From positions 1 to 33,721 of the forward strand of contig CALXJY010000014.1 in NCBI GenBank assembly GCA_944388755.1: DNA of 33,721 nt. Reading direction: 5' to 3'. The DNA is from an uncultured Clostridia bacterium. GTDB lineage: Bacteria > Bacillota > Clostridia > TANB77 > CAG-508. This document shows, in pieces, positions 14,714 to 23,055 of the stretch. Below the pieces are notes generated by a model. The model saw only the letters and a list, made by a program, of their open reading frames with translations. It did no database searches and was not told the DNA's origin. Position 1 is the stretch's first letter; each line of letters begins with the position of its first letter. A program made the position numbers and the translations under genes.

Positions 14714-14742
14714 TTTACATATTGTATTTATAATGGTATAAT
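14714..14742 (+). promoter_or_regulatory. Promoter of the flavodiiron-rlmN operon
   Basis: TTTACA (14714-14719), a 17-nt spacer and TATAAT (14737-14742). The leader to 14848 is about 100 nt and contains short inverted repeats (for example CTATAGA/TCTATAT-type and GGGT/ACCC pairs near 14770-14815), without a clear riboswitch. Confidence 0.65.
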
Positions 14743-14848
14743 TGAAAAATAAAATAAATTATAAAAATCTATAGAATTATATAGATACAGTTGGTTTATG
14801 GGTACCAATTAAAAACCCAAATATATTTAACAAGGAATGGTAATAAAA

Positions 14849-16024
14849 ATGAAAATTACAGATAAAATTACATGGGTAGGAAAAACAGATTGGGAGTTAA
14901 AAAAATTTCATGGAGATGAATTTACAACAATAAACGGTTCATCATATAATAGTTATCTTATAAGAGATAAAAAAACAGTATTAATTGACACAGCATGGCT
15001 TCCATATGATAAAGAATTTGTTTCAAAATTAAAAGAAGAAATCGATTTAAATAAAATAGATGCAGTAATTGCATTACATGGAGAAGTTGACCATAGTGGA
15101 GCTTTAATTGAATTAATGAGGGAAATGCCTGAAAATACACCAATTTATTGTACAGCAAATGGTGTTAAATCAATAAAAGGACAATATCATAAAGATTGGA
15201 ATTTTCAAATTGTAAAAACAGGGGACAAGTTAGGATTAGGAGATAGTGATCTAACATTTATAGAAGCACCTATGTTACATTGGCCAGATACAATGTTTGC
15301 ATATATGAGCAAAGAAAATGTGTTATTTAGTTCAGATGGATTTGGTCAACATTTAGCTTCTGAATTTTTATATGCAGATGAGGTGGATCAAGATATCTTA
15401 TATGCAGAAGCTTTAAAATATTATGCAAATATATTAGCTCCATTTGGAATGATGGCTATAAAGAAAATTAATGAAATATTAGATATGAATTTGCAAATTG
15501 ATATGATTTGTCCTAGTCATGGCTTAATTTGGAGAAAAGATCCAACACAAATTGTTAAAAAGTATTTAGAATGGGCAAATAATTATCAAGAAAACCAAAT
15601 TACAATTATTTATGATACTATGTGGAATGATACTAGAAAAATGGCAGAGGCTATTGCAAAAGGTATACAGAATAAAGATAAAGAAGTTGTAATTAAATTA
15701 TTAAATACAGCTAAAAATGATAAAACAGATGTATTAACAGAGGTATTTAAGTCTAAAATGATTGTAGTAGGTTCTCCAACTGTTAATAATGGATATTTAC
15801 ATTCTATTGCTGGCATTTTAGAAATGATAAAAGGAATGAAACTAAAAAATAAAAAAGCAGTAGCTTTTGGTAGTTATGGTTGGAGCGGAGAAGCAGTTAA
15901 ACAAATATCTGATTATTTAAAAAATAGTGGATTTGAAGTGATAAATGATGGATTTAAGTGTTTATGGACACCTGATGAAAAAGTGGAAAAAGAATTAGAA
16001 AAATTTGGAGAAGAGTTAGTATAA
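14849..16024 (+). CDS. FprA-type flavodiiron protein (A-type flavoprotein)
   Basis: About 391 residues from ATG 14849, chosen because AAGGA lies 12 nt upstream; an ATG 12 nt earlier would touch the Shine-Dalgarno. The N-terminal beta-lactamase-like domain carries the di-iron ligands in HGEVDHSGAL (HxExDH, about residues 77-86), in LHWPDTM, in SSDGFGQH and in CPSHGLIW. The C-terminal flavodoxin domain (about 250-391) begins ITIIYDTMWNDTRKMAEAI and has the FMN loops VGSPTVNNGY and FGSYGWSGEA. The enzyme reduces O2 to water or NO to N2O and protects anaerobes. No rubredoxin domain is fused. It ends 0 nt before rlmN. Confidence 0.92.
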   Translation: MKITDKITWVGKTDWELKKFHGDEFTTINGSSYNSYLIRDKKTVLIDTAWLPYDKEFVSKLKEEIDLNKIDAVIALHGEVDHSGALIELMREMPENTPIYCTANGVKSIKGQYHKDWNFQIVKTGDKLGLGDSDLTFIEAPMLHWPDTMFAYMSKENVLFSSDGFGQHLASEFLYADEVDQDILYAEALKYYANILAPFGMMAIKKINEILDMNLQIDMICPSHGLIWRKDPTQIVKKYLEWANNYQENQITIIYDTMWNDTRKMAEAIAKGIQNKDKEVVIKLLNTAKNDKTDVLTEVFKSKMIVVGSPTVNNGYLHSIAGILEMIKGMKLKNKKAVAFGSYGWSGEAVKQISDYLKNSGFEVINDGFKCLWTPDEKVEKELEKFGEELV

Positions 16025-17050
16025 ATGAAAAATATAAAAGATTATAATATTGATGAGCTAAAAAAAGAATTACAAAATATGGGAGAAAAACCATTTAGGG
16101 CTGAACAAATCTTTAAATGGATATTTCAAGACAAAGTAAAAAAATTTGATGATATGACGAATTTATCTTTAGAATTAAGAGAAAAATTGAAACAAAATTA
16201 TACAATTTGTAATTTTAATATATTACAAAAGCAAGAATCAAAAGATGGCACAATAAAATATCTTTTTGATATATTAGATGGAAATGCAATAGAGACAGTT
16301 TTAATGAGCTATCATCATGGATATAGTATTTGTGTATCATCTCAAATTGGATGTAAAATGGGATGTAAGTTTTGTGCATCAACAGGGATTAATTTTGTGA
16401 GAAATTTGACAAGTGGAGAGATAGTAGAACAAATATTAGCTGTAGAACAAGATACTGGAGTAAGAATATCAAATGTTGTTTTTATGGGAATAGGAGAGCC
16501 TTTAGATAATTATGAAAATGTAGTTAATGCTATACATATTATAAATAACCCAAAAGGACTAAATATAGGTGCTCGTCATATTAGTGTATCCACAAGTGGA
16601 TTAGTCCCTAATATATATCGTTTAGCAGATGAAAATATACAATGTACATTATCTATCTCTTTACATGCGACTAATAATGAAAAAAGAAGTAGTATGATGC
16701 CAGTAAATAATACTTATCCTATTCAAGAATTAATAAAAGCTTGCAAAGATTATATTAAAAAGACAAATCGAAGGATATCTTTTGAATATGCATTAGCTAA
16801 GGATAATAATGATAATCTAGATGATGCAAAAGAGTTAGTAAATTTATTAAAAGGAATGCTTTGTCATGTTAATTTAATTCCAATTAATAAAATAGAAAAT
16901 GGAGAATATAGTAAATCAAGTAATGAGAATATAATGAAATTTAGAGATTATTTAAATGATCATGGTATAGTTGCAACAATTAGAAGAGAATTAGGGTCTG
17001 ATATTGATGCAGCTTGTGGTCAACTTAGAAGGAAAAGTTTAAACAAGTAA
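16025..17050 (+). CDS. rlmN: Dual-specificity RNA methyltransferase RlmN
   Basis: A 341-residue radical SAM methyltransferase that makes 2-methyladenosine at A2503 of 23S rRNA and A37 of some tRNAs. The N-terminal domain (about 1-95) ends with ETVLMSYHHGYSICVSSQIG. The CxxxCxxC cluster motif is in CKMGCKFCAST (about 112-120). GIGEPLDNYENV and the methyl-carrying cysteine near the C-terminus, DAACGQLR (about 329-336), are intact. Its ATG follows the flavodiiron stop after no gap (TAAATG), so the pair is cotranscribed. Confidence 0.95.
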   Translation: MKNIKDYNIDELKKELQNMGEKPFRAEQIFKWIFQDKVKKFDDMTNLSLELREKLKQNYTICNFNILQKQESKDGTIKYLFDILDGNAIETVLMSYHHGYSICVSSQIGCKMGCKFCASTGINFVRNLTSGEIVEQILAVEQDTGVRISNVVFMGIGEPLDNYENVVNAIHIINNPKGLNIGARHISVSTSGLVPNIYRLADENIQCTLSISLHATNNEKRSSMMPVNNTYPIQELIKACKDYIKKTNRRISFEYALAKDNNDNLDDAKELVNLLKGMLCHVNLIPINKIENGEYSKSSNENIMKFRDYLNDHGIVATIRRELGSDIDAACGQLRRKSLNK

Positions 17051-17108
17051 CTTTAAATTCTTAAGAATAGCTAATATATAACAATTGCGATAATTTAGTT
17101 AAAAAAAC

Positions 17109-17137
17109 TTGCATTTTTTATGTAAATTTAGTATAAT
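17109..17137 (+). promoter_or_regulatory. Promoter of the PIN-like gene
   Basis: TTGCAT (17109-17114), a 17-nt spacer and TATAAT (17132-17137), 70 nt upstream of the start. Confidence 0.75.
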
Positions 17138-17156
17138 TTATATGTAACTTTTAAAA

Positions 17157-17179
17157 AAGCACTTGAATTTAAAGTGCTT
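17157..17179 (+). promoter_or_regulatory. Leader hairpin between promoter and ribosome site
   Basis: 8-nt arms AAGCACTT (17157-17164) and AAGTGCTT (17172-17179). It lies downstream of the -10 box, so it is in the leader of the PIN-like gene. It is followed by CTACTAATTC rather than a T tract. It may stabilise the message, or serve as a weak terminator for rlmN read-through. Confidence 0.5.
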
Positions 17180-17207
17180 CTACTAATTCAAGAAAAGGAG
17201 AAGAAAA

Positions 17208-18446
17208 ATGAAGGAATTTGCAAAATTAGTACCAAAAGAATTAGTCCAAAAATTTAAGCGGGCTTGCGTAGGTTCTAAAACCACTGCAGAGGTTGCCCAA
17301 AAAATGGGCTGTGACCTTGAGACTGTCAAATGCTTGATAAAAATTTTTCCAGAAACATGGAAAAAGGATTTATCAAGTGACTGTGAAGTTGATGAAAAAC
17401 CTCACAGAAAGCAGGAAAGCAAAGACACAAATCAGGACATCTATGTTATTCATAGTGGCATTTGTCGCTATGATGATTTGGCAAATTTATTAGCGATTTT
17501 ATCGCAAAAAAGTAAATTTGTACTCACTAAGAAAACATTAGATGCGATGGAAATCTTAAACAGTTCCTATAAAAGGAATACAGAGGTGTTTAGAAAGTGT
17601 GTTTTTTCAAACATTTCCTGTTTTGATTATAAAGACGTGGGGGGAAATGAAGAAGAATTCATTGTCAAAAATTTAGCCATGACGAATGGCTGGATAATCC
17701 TTACTGCAGATGTTACCTTTGCTATAAAGGCAAAGGTAGAGGGTTGCAAGGTTTTTTGTGCTTTAGGCTCGGAATATCGCTTTGAATCTATCTTGAAATC
17801 TTTAGATTATAGAGGTAAAAAATCTCAAGATGTTTCAAATGAAAAAGCATCTGAATCAGAAGAAAAAATGGAGTATGAATCAACACCAAATCTGATTCAT
17901 GAGAAAAGAAAAAAACCAGAGTTTGATTCTATTGAATCAATTGCTGGAAAGGTTGTAGAACGGGCGAAAAAAATAAAAGATTCAATTGATACAGAGGCTA
18001 TTAAAGAAACGTTTGCCTCAGTAACAGCAAAAGTTCAGGACAAGGCTGTAGAAGTTTCTGAAGCTATTTCAGAAGCAAAAATAGCTAAAAATGGTCTTTT
18101 AAAACTTCCTGATATTGAAATCAGGGATGGAATAGCCATTTATAAGTTACCGGAAAATACGGTAGCAAAAGTCTTGTATACATGGGATGAAAAGCTGTTA
18201 AAGGATGTTGGAAGTACAGCATCTTTAGTGGAAGGCAGTATTCTTTACACAGCTGAACTCGAATCTAATATGGTAGCTATCAGTAGGTATGAGGTTAGAG
18301 AAAATTGTTCTAACCTTTTGTATAGAGATTTTTATAGAAAAATCTTGACGGCTACAGAAATAGCTGATGTAGCTTATGAAGATGTCGACTTGTATGCATT
18401 TGCCATAGATGCATTAAGTGAGCTTAAAGCAACGAAAACGAATTAG
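17208..18446 (+). CDS. HTH plus PIN-like domain protein of unknown role, probably acquired
   Basis: A 412-residue protein. Residues about 15-55 resemble a small helix-turn-helix (SKTTAEVAQKMGCDLETVK). Residues about 77-195 resemble a PIN nuclease fold: YVIHSGICRYDDLANLL, FVLTKKTLDAMEIL and NGWIILTADVTFAIKAKVEG, the last being the typical PIN D-containing end. The first catalytic Asp expected after the first strand is replaced (VIHSGI), so activity is doubtful. A charged linker and a helical stretch (about 245-295) lead to a C-terminal domain (about 300-412). No signal peptide or membrane span. GC content and codon use (GCC, GGC, CTT, GTC) clearly exceed the neighbours, and it has its own promoter and terminator, indicating horizontal acquisition. 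RBS AAAGGAGAAG. Confidence 0.55.
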   Translation: MKEFAKLVPKELVQKFKRACVGSKTTAEVAQKMGCDLETVKCLIKIFPETWKKDLSSDCEVDEKPHRKQESKDTNQDIYVIHSGICRYDDLANLLAILSQKSKFVLTKKTLDAMEILNSSYKRNTEVFRKCVFSNISCFDYKDVGGNEEEFIVKNLAMTNGWIILTADVTFAIKAKVEGCKVFCALGSEYRFESILKSLDYRGKKSQDVSNEKASESEEKMEYESTPNLIHEKRKKPEFDSIESIAGKVVERAKKIKDSIDTEAIKETFASVTAKVQDKAVEVSEAISEAKIAKNGLLKLPDIEIRDGIAIYKLPENTVAKVLYTWDEKLLKDVGSTASLVEGSILYTAELESNMVAISRYEVRENCSNLLYRDFYRKILTATEIADVAYEDVDLYAFAIDALSELKATKTN

Positions 18447-18457
18447 TGGTATAATAA

Positions 18458-18492
18458 GGCGTACCAAGGTAATATCTTGGTACGCCGTTTTA
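18458..18492 (+). terminator. Strong intrinsic terminator
   Basis: Perfect 11-nt arms GGCGTACCAAG (18458-18468) and CTTGGTACGCC (18476-18486), then GTTTTAT. It closes the PIN-like gene. Its GC-rich stem is unusual for this window and agrees with foreign origin. Confidence 0.9.
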
Positions 18493-18494
18493 TC

Positions 18495-18560
18495 ATCTAT
18501 TAGGAAAGTCATACTGCCTTTTCTAATACTAATAGAGAAAATACGTTGTCATGTGCACAT
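18495..18560 (+). repeat. Dispersed element, degraded copy D
   Basis: H1 is recognisable (ATCTATTAGGAAAGTCATAC then TGCCTTTTCTAATA), but the right arm has a substitution and a small duplication (CTAATACTAATAG). A remnant of the H2 region follows (ACGTTGTC, then the palindrome ATGTGCACAT). H3 is absent. It sits just after the terminator and before the end of spoIVA. Confidence 0.65.
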
Positions 18561-18580
18561 AGAAATCTTTGAGATCATTA

Positions 18581-20059
18581 TTATAATATAATGCAAATTA
18601 GACCTCCACTGCCTTCATTTACAATACGTTCTAAAGTTTCTTGTAACTTAATTTGAGCATCTTCAGGCATTTTTGAAAGTTTTGTTTGAAGACCTTCATT
18701 TACTAATGAATGTAAACTTTTTCCAAAAATATTAGATTCCCATATTTTTTTAGGATCGCTTTCGAATTCAGAAAGTAAATAATTTACAAGTTCTTCTGAC
18801 TGCTTTTCAGAACCAACAATAGGGGAAACTTCTGTAGTTACATTAGTTTTAATCATATGTATTGATGGAGCAGTTGCTTTTAATTTTACACCAAATCTAG
18901 AACCTTGTTTTACCATTTCAGGTTCTTCAAGTTCTAATTCATCAATAGAAGGTGTAACAATACCATATCCTTTTCTTTCAACTTCATCTAAAGCATATGA
19001 AATTTTATCATAACGTTTTTTAGTTGTAGAAAGTTCACTAATTATTCCAAACAAATCACCTTCATTTTTTATTTCAACACCAGTCATTTCAGATAAAATT
19101 TTGTAAAATAATTCATCTTTAAGTTCAACTTTAATATTTACAATGCCTGTTCCTAATTGAATATCTTGAACAATAGTATTTTCTATGATTTCAGTTTTAG
19201 AAATTTTTTTTGAACAATTAGAAATATCTTTTAATACATTTACTTCATCAAAAGCATCTTTTATTTCATTTATTAATTCTGACTTTAAAGGATGATTAAA
19301 ATCTAGACCATCTATCCATTTAGGAAATTTAATTGCTATTTTTTGAGCAGGAAATTCATATAGTACTTTAGAGAAAATATTATTAATATCTTCTATACTT
19401 AGTTTAGCACAATTAATAGGAATAACACTTGTATTGTATTTTTCAGAAAGTTTATTTGATAAACTTTGAGTTTCAACAGAATTTGGTTCATAAGAGTTTA
19501 ATAATATTACAAAAGGCTTATTCAAGCTTTTGAGTTCATTTACTACTCTTTCTTCTGCTTTTATGTAATCTTGCCTAGGAATGTCTGTAATTGTTCCATC
19601 TGTAGTAACTAAAATACCAATTGTTGAGTGTTCTTCAATTACTTTTTTTGTACCAATTTCTGCAGCTTTTTCAAAAGGAATTTCATCTTCTGACCATGGT
19701 GTTTTAACCATTCTAGGCATATCATCTTCTAAATAACCTATGGCATTATCAACTAAATACCCAACACAATCAACAAGTCTAGTTTTAAATTTTAAATTAT
19801 TATCTAAAGTGATTTCAATAGCTTCGTTTGGGACAAACTTTGGCTCTGTTGTCATAATTGTTTTGCCACCTGCACTTTGTGGTAATTCATCTTTTGCTCG
19901 TTCCTTTTTAAACTCATTGTCAATATTAGGAATTACGAGTAAATCCATGAAATTTTTAATAAATGTAGATTTACCAGTTCTAACAGGACCAACCACTCCC
20001 ACGTATATATCCCCATCTGTCCTTTTTGCGATGTCTTGATATAATTTTGTATTTTCCAT
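18581..20059 (-). CDS. spoIVA: Stage IV sporulation protein A (SpoIVA)
   Basis: 492 residues, the usual SpoIVA length. The TRAFAC-type ATPase domain has Walker A GPVRTGKST (about residues 24-32), a switch region TTEPKFVPNEA and the Walker B-like RLVDCVGYLV. The C-terminal end GGSGG/LICIIL type tail reads NEGSGGLICIIL, matching the part that targets SpoIVA to SpoVM on the forespore surface. It hydrolyses ATP to polymerise into the basement layer of the spore coat. RBS AGGAGG lies 10 nt upstream. A sigma-E-like -10 box is at 20127-20134. It is monocistronic here. Confidence 0.96.
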   Translation of the reverse strand: MENTKLYQDIAKRTDGDIYVGVVGPVRTGKSTFIKNFMDLLVIPNIDNEFKKERAKDELPQSAGGKTIMTTEPKFVPNEAIEITLDNNLKFKTRLVDCVGYLVDNAIGYLEDDMPRMVKTPWSEDEIPFEKAAEIGTKKVIEEHSTIGILVTTDGTITDIPRQDYIKAEERVVNELKSLNKPFVILLNSYEPNSVETQSLSNKLSEKYNTSVIPINCAKLSIEDINNIFSKVLYEFPAQKIAIKFPKWIDGLDFNHPLKSELINEIKDAFDEVNVLKDISNCSKKISKTEIIENTIVQDIQLGTGIVNIKVELKDELFYKILSEMTGVEIKNEGDLFGIISELSTTKKRYDKISYALDEVERKGYGIVTPSIDELELEEPEMVKQGSRFGVKLKATAPSIHMIKTNVTTEVSPIVGSEKQSEELVNYLLSEFESDPKKIWESNIFGKSLHSLVNEGLQTKLSKMPEDAQIKLQETLERIVNEGSGGLICIIL

Positions 20060-20126
20060 TTATATACCTCCTAAATTTAGATTACTTTCTAAATAGCTTT
20101 AATTCATTTATATTTATTAGGTTTAA

Positions 20127-20134
20127 GATATATG
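20127..20134 (-). promoter_or_regulatory. spoIVA: Possible sigma-E -10 element of spoIVA
   Basis: On the reverse strand CATATATC lies about 68 nt upstream of the spoIVA start and resembles the sigma-E -10 consensus. spoIVA is sigma-E dependent in Bacillus. The -35 half is unclear in this A/T-rich stretch, so this is tentative. Confidence 0.3.
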
Positions 20135-20152
20135 ACAAGTTTAAAAAAAAAT

Positions 20153-20181
20153 TTGCAAAAATAATATAACTGTGATAGAAT
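20153..20181 (+). promoter_or_regulatory. Promoter of the nucleotidyltransferase pair
   Basis: TTGCAA (20153-20158), a 17-nt spacer and TAGAAT (20176-20181), about 100 nt upstream of the first gene. Confidence 0.55.
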
Positions 20182-20282
20182 AACATAAATTAATAACAAA
20201 AAAATAAATGGAGAATAATATATATTATATAATGTATTTAGCATTTTGAAAGATGTAAGGAAAACTGGAAGGAATGAGAGGG

Positions 20283-21521
20283 ATGGATAAATTACAAGAT
20301 GTAATTGAGTTGCTAAAAAAATACAATCAAGAACACATAATAGAATTTATGAATACATTAGATGAAAAAGAAAAAGAAAATTTAGAAAACCAAATTTTAC
20401 AAATAGATTTTCATCAATTATTAGAATTATATGATAACACAAAGAAAAAGGTTGAAATTAAAGAAAATAAAATTGAAGAAATAAAATACATAGATAAGCA
20501 GAAGATGGGAAATAGTAAAAAAGAACAATTAGAAAATTTAGCTAATGACATAATTGCAACTGGAAAATATGCTGTTGTTACAATGGCAGGAGGGCAAGGA
20601 ACTAGACTTGAGCATACAGGACCAAAAGGTACTTTTAAATTAGATGTATATGGAAAGGGAAAATATCTTTTTGAAATTTTAACAGATAATTTAAAAGAAG
20701 CAAACAAAAAATATAGTGTAACAATTCCATGGTATATAATGACTAGTGAAGAAAATCATGAAAATACACTAGACTTCTTAGAAAAACATAATTATTTTGG
20801 ATATGATAAGAACTATGTTATGTTATTTAAACAAGGGGAGCTTCCATTACTCACTTTAGATGGAAAATTAATGATTGGAAAAAATAAACTAATAAAATTA
20901 GCATCTGATGGAAATGGAGGAACTTTTGCTTCACTTAGACTATCTGGAGCTTTAGCCGATATGAAAGAAAGAGGAATAAAATGGGTCTTTATTGGTGGAG
21001 TTGATAATGTTTTACTAAAAATGGTAGATCCTATACTATTAGGATTTGCAATAGAAAAAAATGTTAAAATTGCTTCAAAATCTATAGTAAAAGCAAATCC
21101 TCATGAAAAAGTAGGAGTATTTTGTAACATGAATGGTCATCCAAAAGTTATAGAATATTCAGAACTTCCTGAAAAAATGGCAGAAGAGGTAGATAAAGAT
21201 GGAGAATTGAAATATGGAGAGTCACATATAATGTGTAATTTATTTACAATAGATGCAATAGAGGAAATTAGTAAGCAACCTCTTATATATCATAGTGCAA
21301 AAAAGAAAATTCCATATATAGATATAAATGGAAAAGAAGTTATACCAAATGAGCCAAATGCATATAAATTTGAAGCATTTATATTTGATGCATTTACTTT
21401 TTTTGATGATATTGCAATATTAAGAGGAAAAAGGGAAGAAGATTTTGCACCTGTAAAAAATAAAGAAGGTGTTGATAGTCCTAAAACGGCAAAAGAATTA
21501 TATGAAAAATATTGGGGATAA
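20283..21521 (+). CDS. UDPGP-family UTP--sugar-1-phosphate uridylyltransferase (UDP-GlcNAc pyrophosphorylase-like)
   Basis: About 412 residues from ATG 20283 (MDKLQDVIELLKKYNQ), preferred because GGAAGGA lies 9 nt upstream; an ATG 9 nt earlier abuts that site. After a helical N-terminus the nucleotide-binding loop TMAGGQGTRLEHTGPKGTF is at about 95-113, followed by PWYIMTSEENHENT, GNGGTFASLRLSG and FIGGVDNVLLKM, all typical of eukaryote-type UDPGP enzymes rather than GlmU. It should join UTP with a hexosamine- or glucose-1-phosphate to make a UDP-sugar for envelope synthesis. The next gene is a hexapeptide-repeat protein, resembling a GlmU divided over two genes. Confidence 0.85.
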   Translation: MDKLQDVIELLKKYNQEHIIEFMNTLDEKEKENLENQILQIDFHQLLELYDNTKKKVEIKENKIEEIKYIDKQKMGNSKKEQLENLANDIIATGKYAVVTMAGGQGTRLEHTGPKGTFKLDVYGKGKYLFEILTDNLKEANKKYSVTIPWYIMTSEENHENTLDFLEKHNYFGYDKNYVMLFKQGELPLLTLDGKLMIGKNKLIKLASDGNGGTFASLRLSGALADMKERGIKWVFIGGVDNVLLKMVDPILLGFAIEKNVKIASKSIVKANPHEKVGVFCNMNGHPKVIEYSELPEKMAEEVDKDGELKYGESHIMCNLFTIDAIEEISKQPLIYHSAKKKIPYIDINGKEVIPNEPNAYKFEAFIFDAFTFFDDIAILRGKREEDFAPVKNKEGVDSPKTAKELYEKYWG

Positions 21522-21547
21522 AAGTTTTTAAGGAGGAGATATTATAT

Positions 21548-22219
21548 ATGAATAATATTGGAATATCTGACTTATATTCATTAGATAAAACTATAGCAAA
21601 AACAATATTTGATAATGTAAAATATCCATGGCAGGTGTTACCAAAAATAAAAGATTACATAATTGAACTTGGAAAAAAATTACCAAAAGAAAAATATAAT
21701 CAAATTGATGAAAATGTATGGGTAGCAAAGTCTGCTAATATTTATCCTTCTGCATATATAAAAGGACCAGCAATTATTGATGAGGGCGCAGAAATTAGAC
21801 ATTGTGCTTTTATTAGAGGAAATGTAATAGTTGGTAAAAATACTGTTGTTGGAAATTCAACAGAATTAAAAAATGTTATATTATTTGATAATGTACATGT
21901 ACCACATTATAATTATGTAGGAGATTCTATATTAGGATATAAATCACATATGGGGGCTGGAGCAGTAACATCAAATGTTAAATCAGATTCAACACTAGTT
22001 GTAATAAAAGATACAAAAACCGGAGAAAAAATAGAAACTAAATTAAAAAAAGTTGGGGCAATGATTGGAGATAATGTGGAAATAGGCTGTGGAGCCGTAT
22101 TAAACCCTGGTACAATTATTGGAAAAAATACTAATATATATCCACTATCTAGTGTTAGAGGGGTAATATTAGAAAATTCTATTTATAAAAACAAAAATGA
22201 AATAGTAAAGAGGATATAA
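21548..22219 (+). CDS. Left-handed beta-helix (hexapeptide repeat) acyltransferase-like protein
   Basis: About 223 residues from ATG 21548, chosen for AAGGAGGAG upstream; the frame extends into the previous gene but without a ribosome site. Hexapeptide repeats run from about residue 58 to 205: VWVAKSANIYPSAYIKGPAI, AEIRHCAFIRGNVIVG, and later VEIGCGAVLNPGTIIG. The central GYKSHMGAGAVTSNVKSD parallels the GlmU acetyltransferase region including its Asn loop. It likely acetylates or regulates sugar-phosphates together with the upstream enzyme. The stop codon lies inside the terminator at 22207-22234. Confidence 0.82.
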   Translation: MNNIGISDLYSLDKTIAKTIFDNVKYPWQVLPKIKDYIIELGKKLPKEKYNQIDENVWVAKSANIYPSAYIKGPAIIDEGAEIRHCAFIRGNVIVGKNTVVGNSTELKNVILFDNVHVPHYNYVGDSILGYKSHMGAGAVTSNVKSDSTLVVIKDTKTGEKIETKLKKVGAMIGDNVEIGCGAVLNPGTIIGKNTNIYPLSSVRGVILENSIYKNKNEIVKRI

Positions 22220-22238
22220 ACAAATATCCTCTTTATTT
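22207..22238 (+). terminator. Intrinsic terminator overlapping a stop codon
   Basis: 11-nt arms AAAGAGGATAT (22207-22217) and ATATCCTCTTT (22224-22234) around AAACAA, then ATTTAG. The TAA of the hexapeptide protein lies in its loop side. Confidence 0.85.
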
Positions 22239-22243
22239 AGCTT

Positions 22244-22310
22244 CTATTAGGAAAGTCATACTGACTTTTCTAATAGCTAAAACACTGTGTCTATATATAG
22301 ATTTACTTGT
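22244..22310 (+). repeat. Dispersed element, partial copy C (H1 only)
   Basis: H1 is intact: CTATTAGGAAAGTCA (22244-22258) and TGACTTTTCTAATAG (22262-22276) with a TAC loop. The following CTAAAACACTGTGTC matches the start of the H1-H2 linker, then similarity fades. It lies between two converging genes. Confidence 0.7.
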
Positions 22311-22312
22311 TA

Positions 22313-22684
22313 CTACATATTCTGATTTCCAGGTATGAAGTAATCAATTACACCATAGATTAAGGCTCCTATAATTGCAGCTATCCAAGAAATTGAATAT
22401 CCTGCTACAAAAAATTGCGTTACATATAATGTTATGGCTGCTAAAGCAAAACCTACAAAACCTTTACCAAATGGACTAGCATGTAATCCTGTAAATTTTG
22501 TTACTAAATAGTCAATTAAAGTTAAAACAACTGCAGATATAGCTAAAGTCCATATATTATTTATAGTAAATCCAGGTGTAAAGAAAGCAGTAATTGCTAA
22601 TACTACAGCTGCACCTATTAATCTACCAATAATTTGCCAAGCTGTAGAAGAACCACTTTTTACATTAGATTCTGTATTAGACAT
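22313..22684 (-). CDS. Small four-TM membrane protein, phage holin IV / YndM-like
   Basis: A 123-residue protein. After a polar N-terminus (SNTESNVKSGSS) it has four hydrophobic spans (about 17-36, 44-62, 70-92 and 97-116). The motifs WQIIGRLIGAAVVLAITAFF and GALIYGVIDYFIPG resemble the 4-TM holin superfamily and the YndM-type proteins common in Clostridia, which are generally chromosomal and not lytic. AAAGGAGGT lies 8 nt before the start. It is single, flanked on both sides by copies of the dispersed element. The function is unknown; a role in membrane or spore physiology is only a guess. Confidence 0.65.
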   Translation of the reverse strand: MSNTESNVKSGSSTAWQIIGRLIGAAVVLAITAFFTPGFTINNIWTLAISAVVLTLIDYLVTKFTGLHASPFGKGFVGFALAAITLYVTQFFVAGYSISWIAAIIGALIYGVIDYFIPGNQNM

Positions 22685-22734
22685 GTTGAAAGACCTCCTT
22701 TTAAACTATTAAAACTAAATAAATTTAGTTTTTT

Positions 22735-22882
22735 ATCTATTAGAAAAGTCATGCTGACTTTTCTAATAGATAAAATCATTGTTCGCAATTTTACATAAGT
22801 AAAATTAGCGTATGAACAAATTAACGGAAAGCCAAAGAAAAAACTTAAATTATAGCAAATTTTAGAACTTTCCAATTTGTTT
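22735..22882 (+). repeat. Three-hairpin dispersed element, full copy B
   Basis: H1 (22735-22771) is a perfect 17-bp palindrome ATCTATTAGAAAAGTCA/TGACTTTTCTAATAGAT with a TGC loop. H2 (22781-22817) pairs GTTC/GAAC and ATTTTAC/GTAAAAT. H3 pairs AACAAATT (22815-22822) with AATTTGTT (22874-22881), then GGAAAG with CTTTCC, then a looser inner stem. Compared with copy A, H1 restores a base pair, and H2 has a different sequence but the same shape. It lies upstream of the 4-TM gene, between divergent genes, so it is not simply a terminator. An extra small hairpin (22711-22732) adjoins it. Confidence 0.75.
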
Positions 22883-23055
22883 AATCAATCAAAGGCTCTA
22901 AATTTATTATTAACAATAAAAAAATATTTATTCAAAATCTTTAAAAATTGTATAAAAAAATATTTTTTTGAGAAAATAAAAATAAATCAATTCAAAAATT
23001 AAAATACAATAAAGGAATAGTCTGTACATTTTTAAAGTAAAGAAGGGAGATTTTT

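Noticed and set aside
22660..22875. Reverse-strand open frame of 71 codons across copy B
   Set aside because: It is a translation of the hairpin repeats and the ribosome site of the 4-TM gene; it lacks its own start signal and natural protein features.
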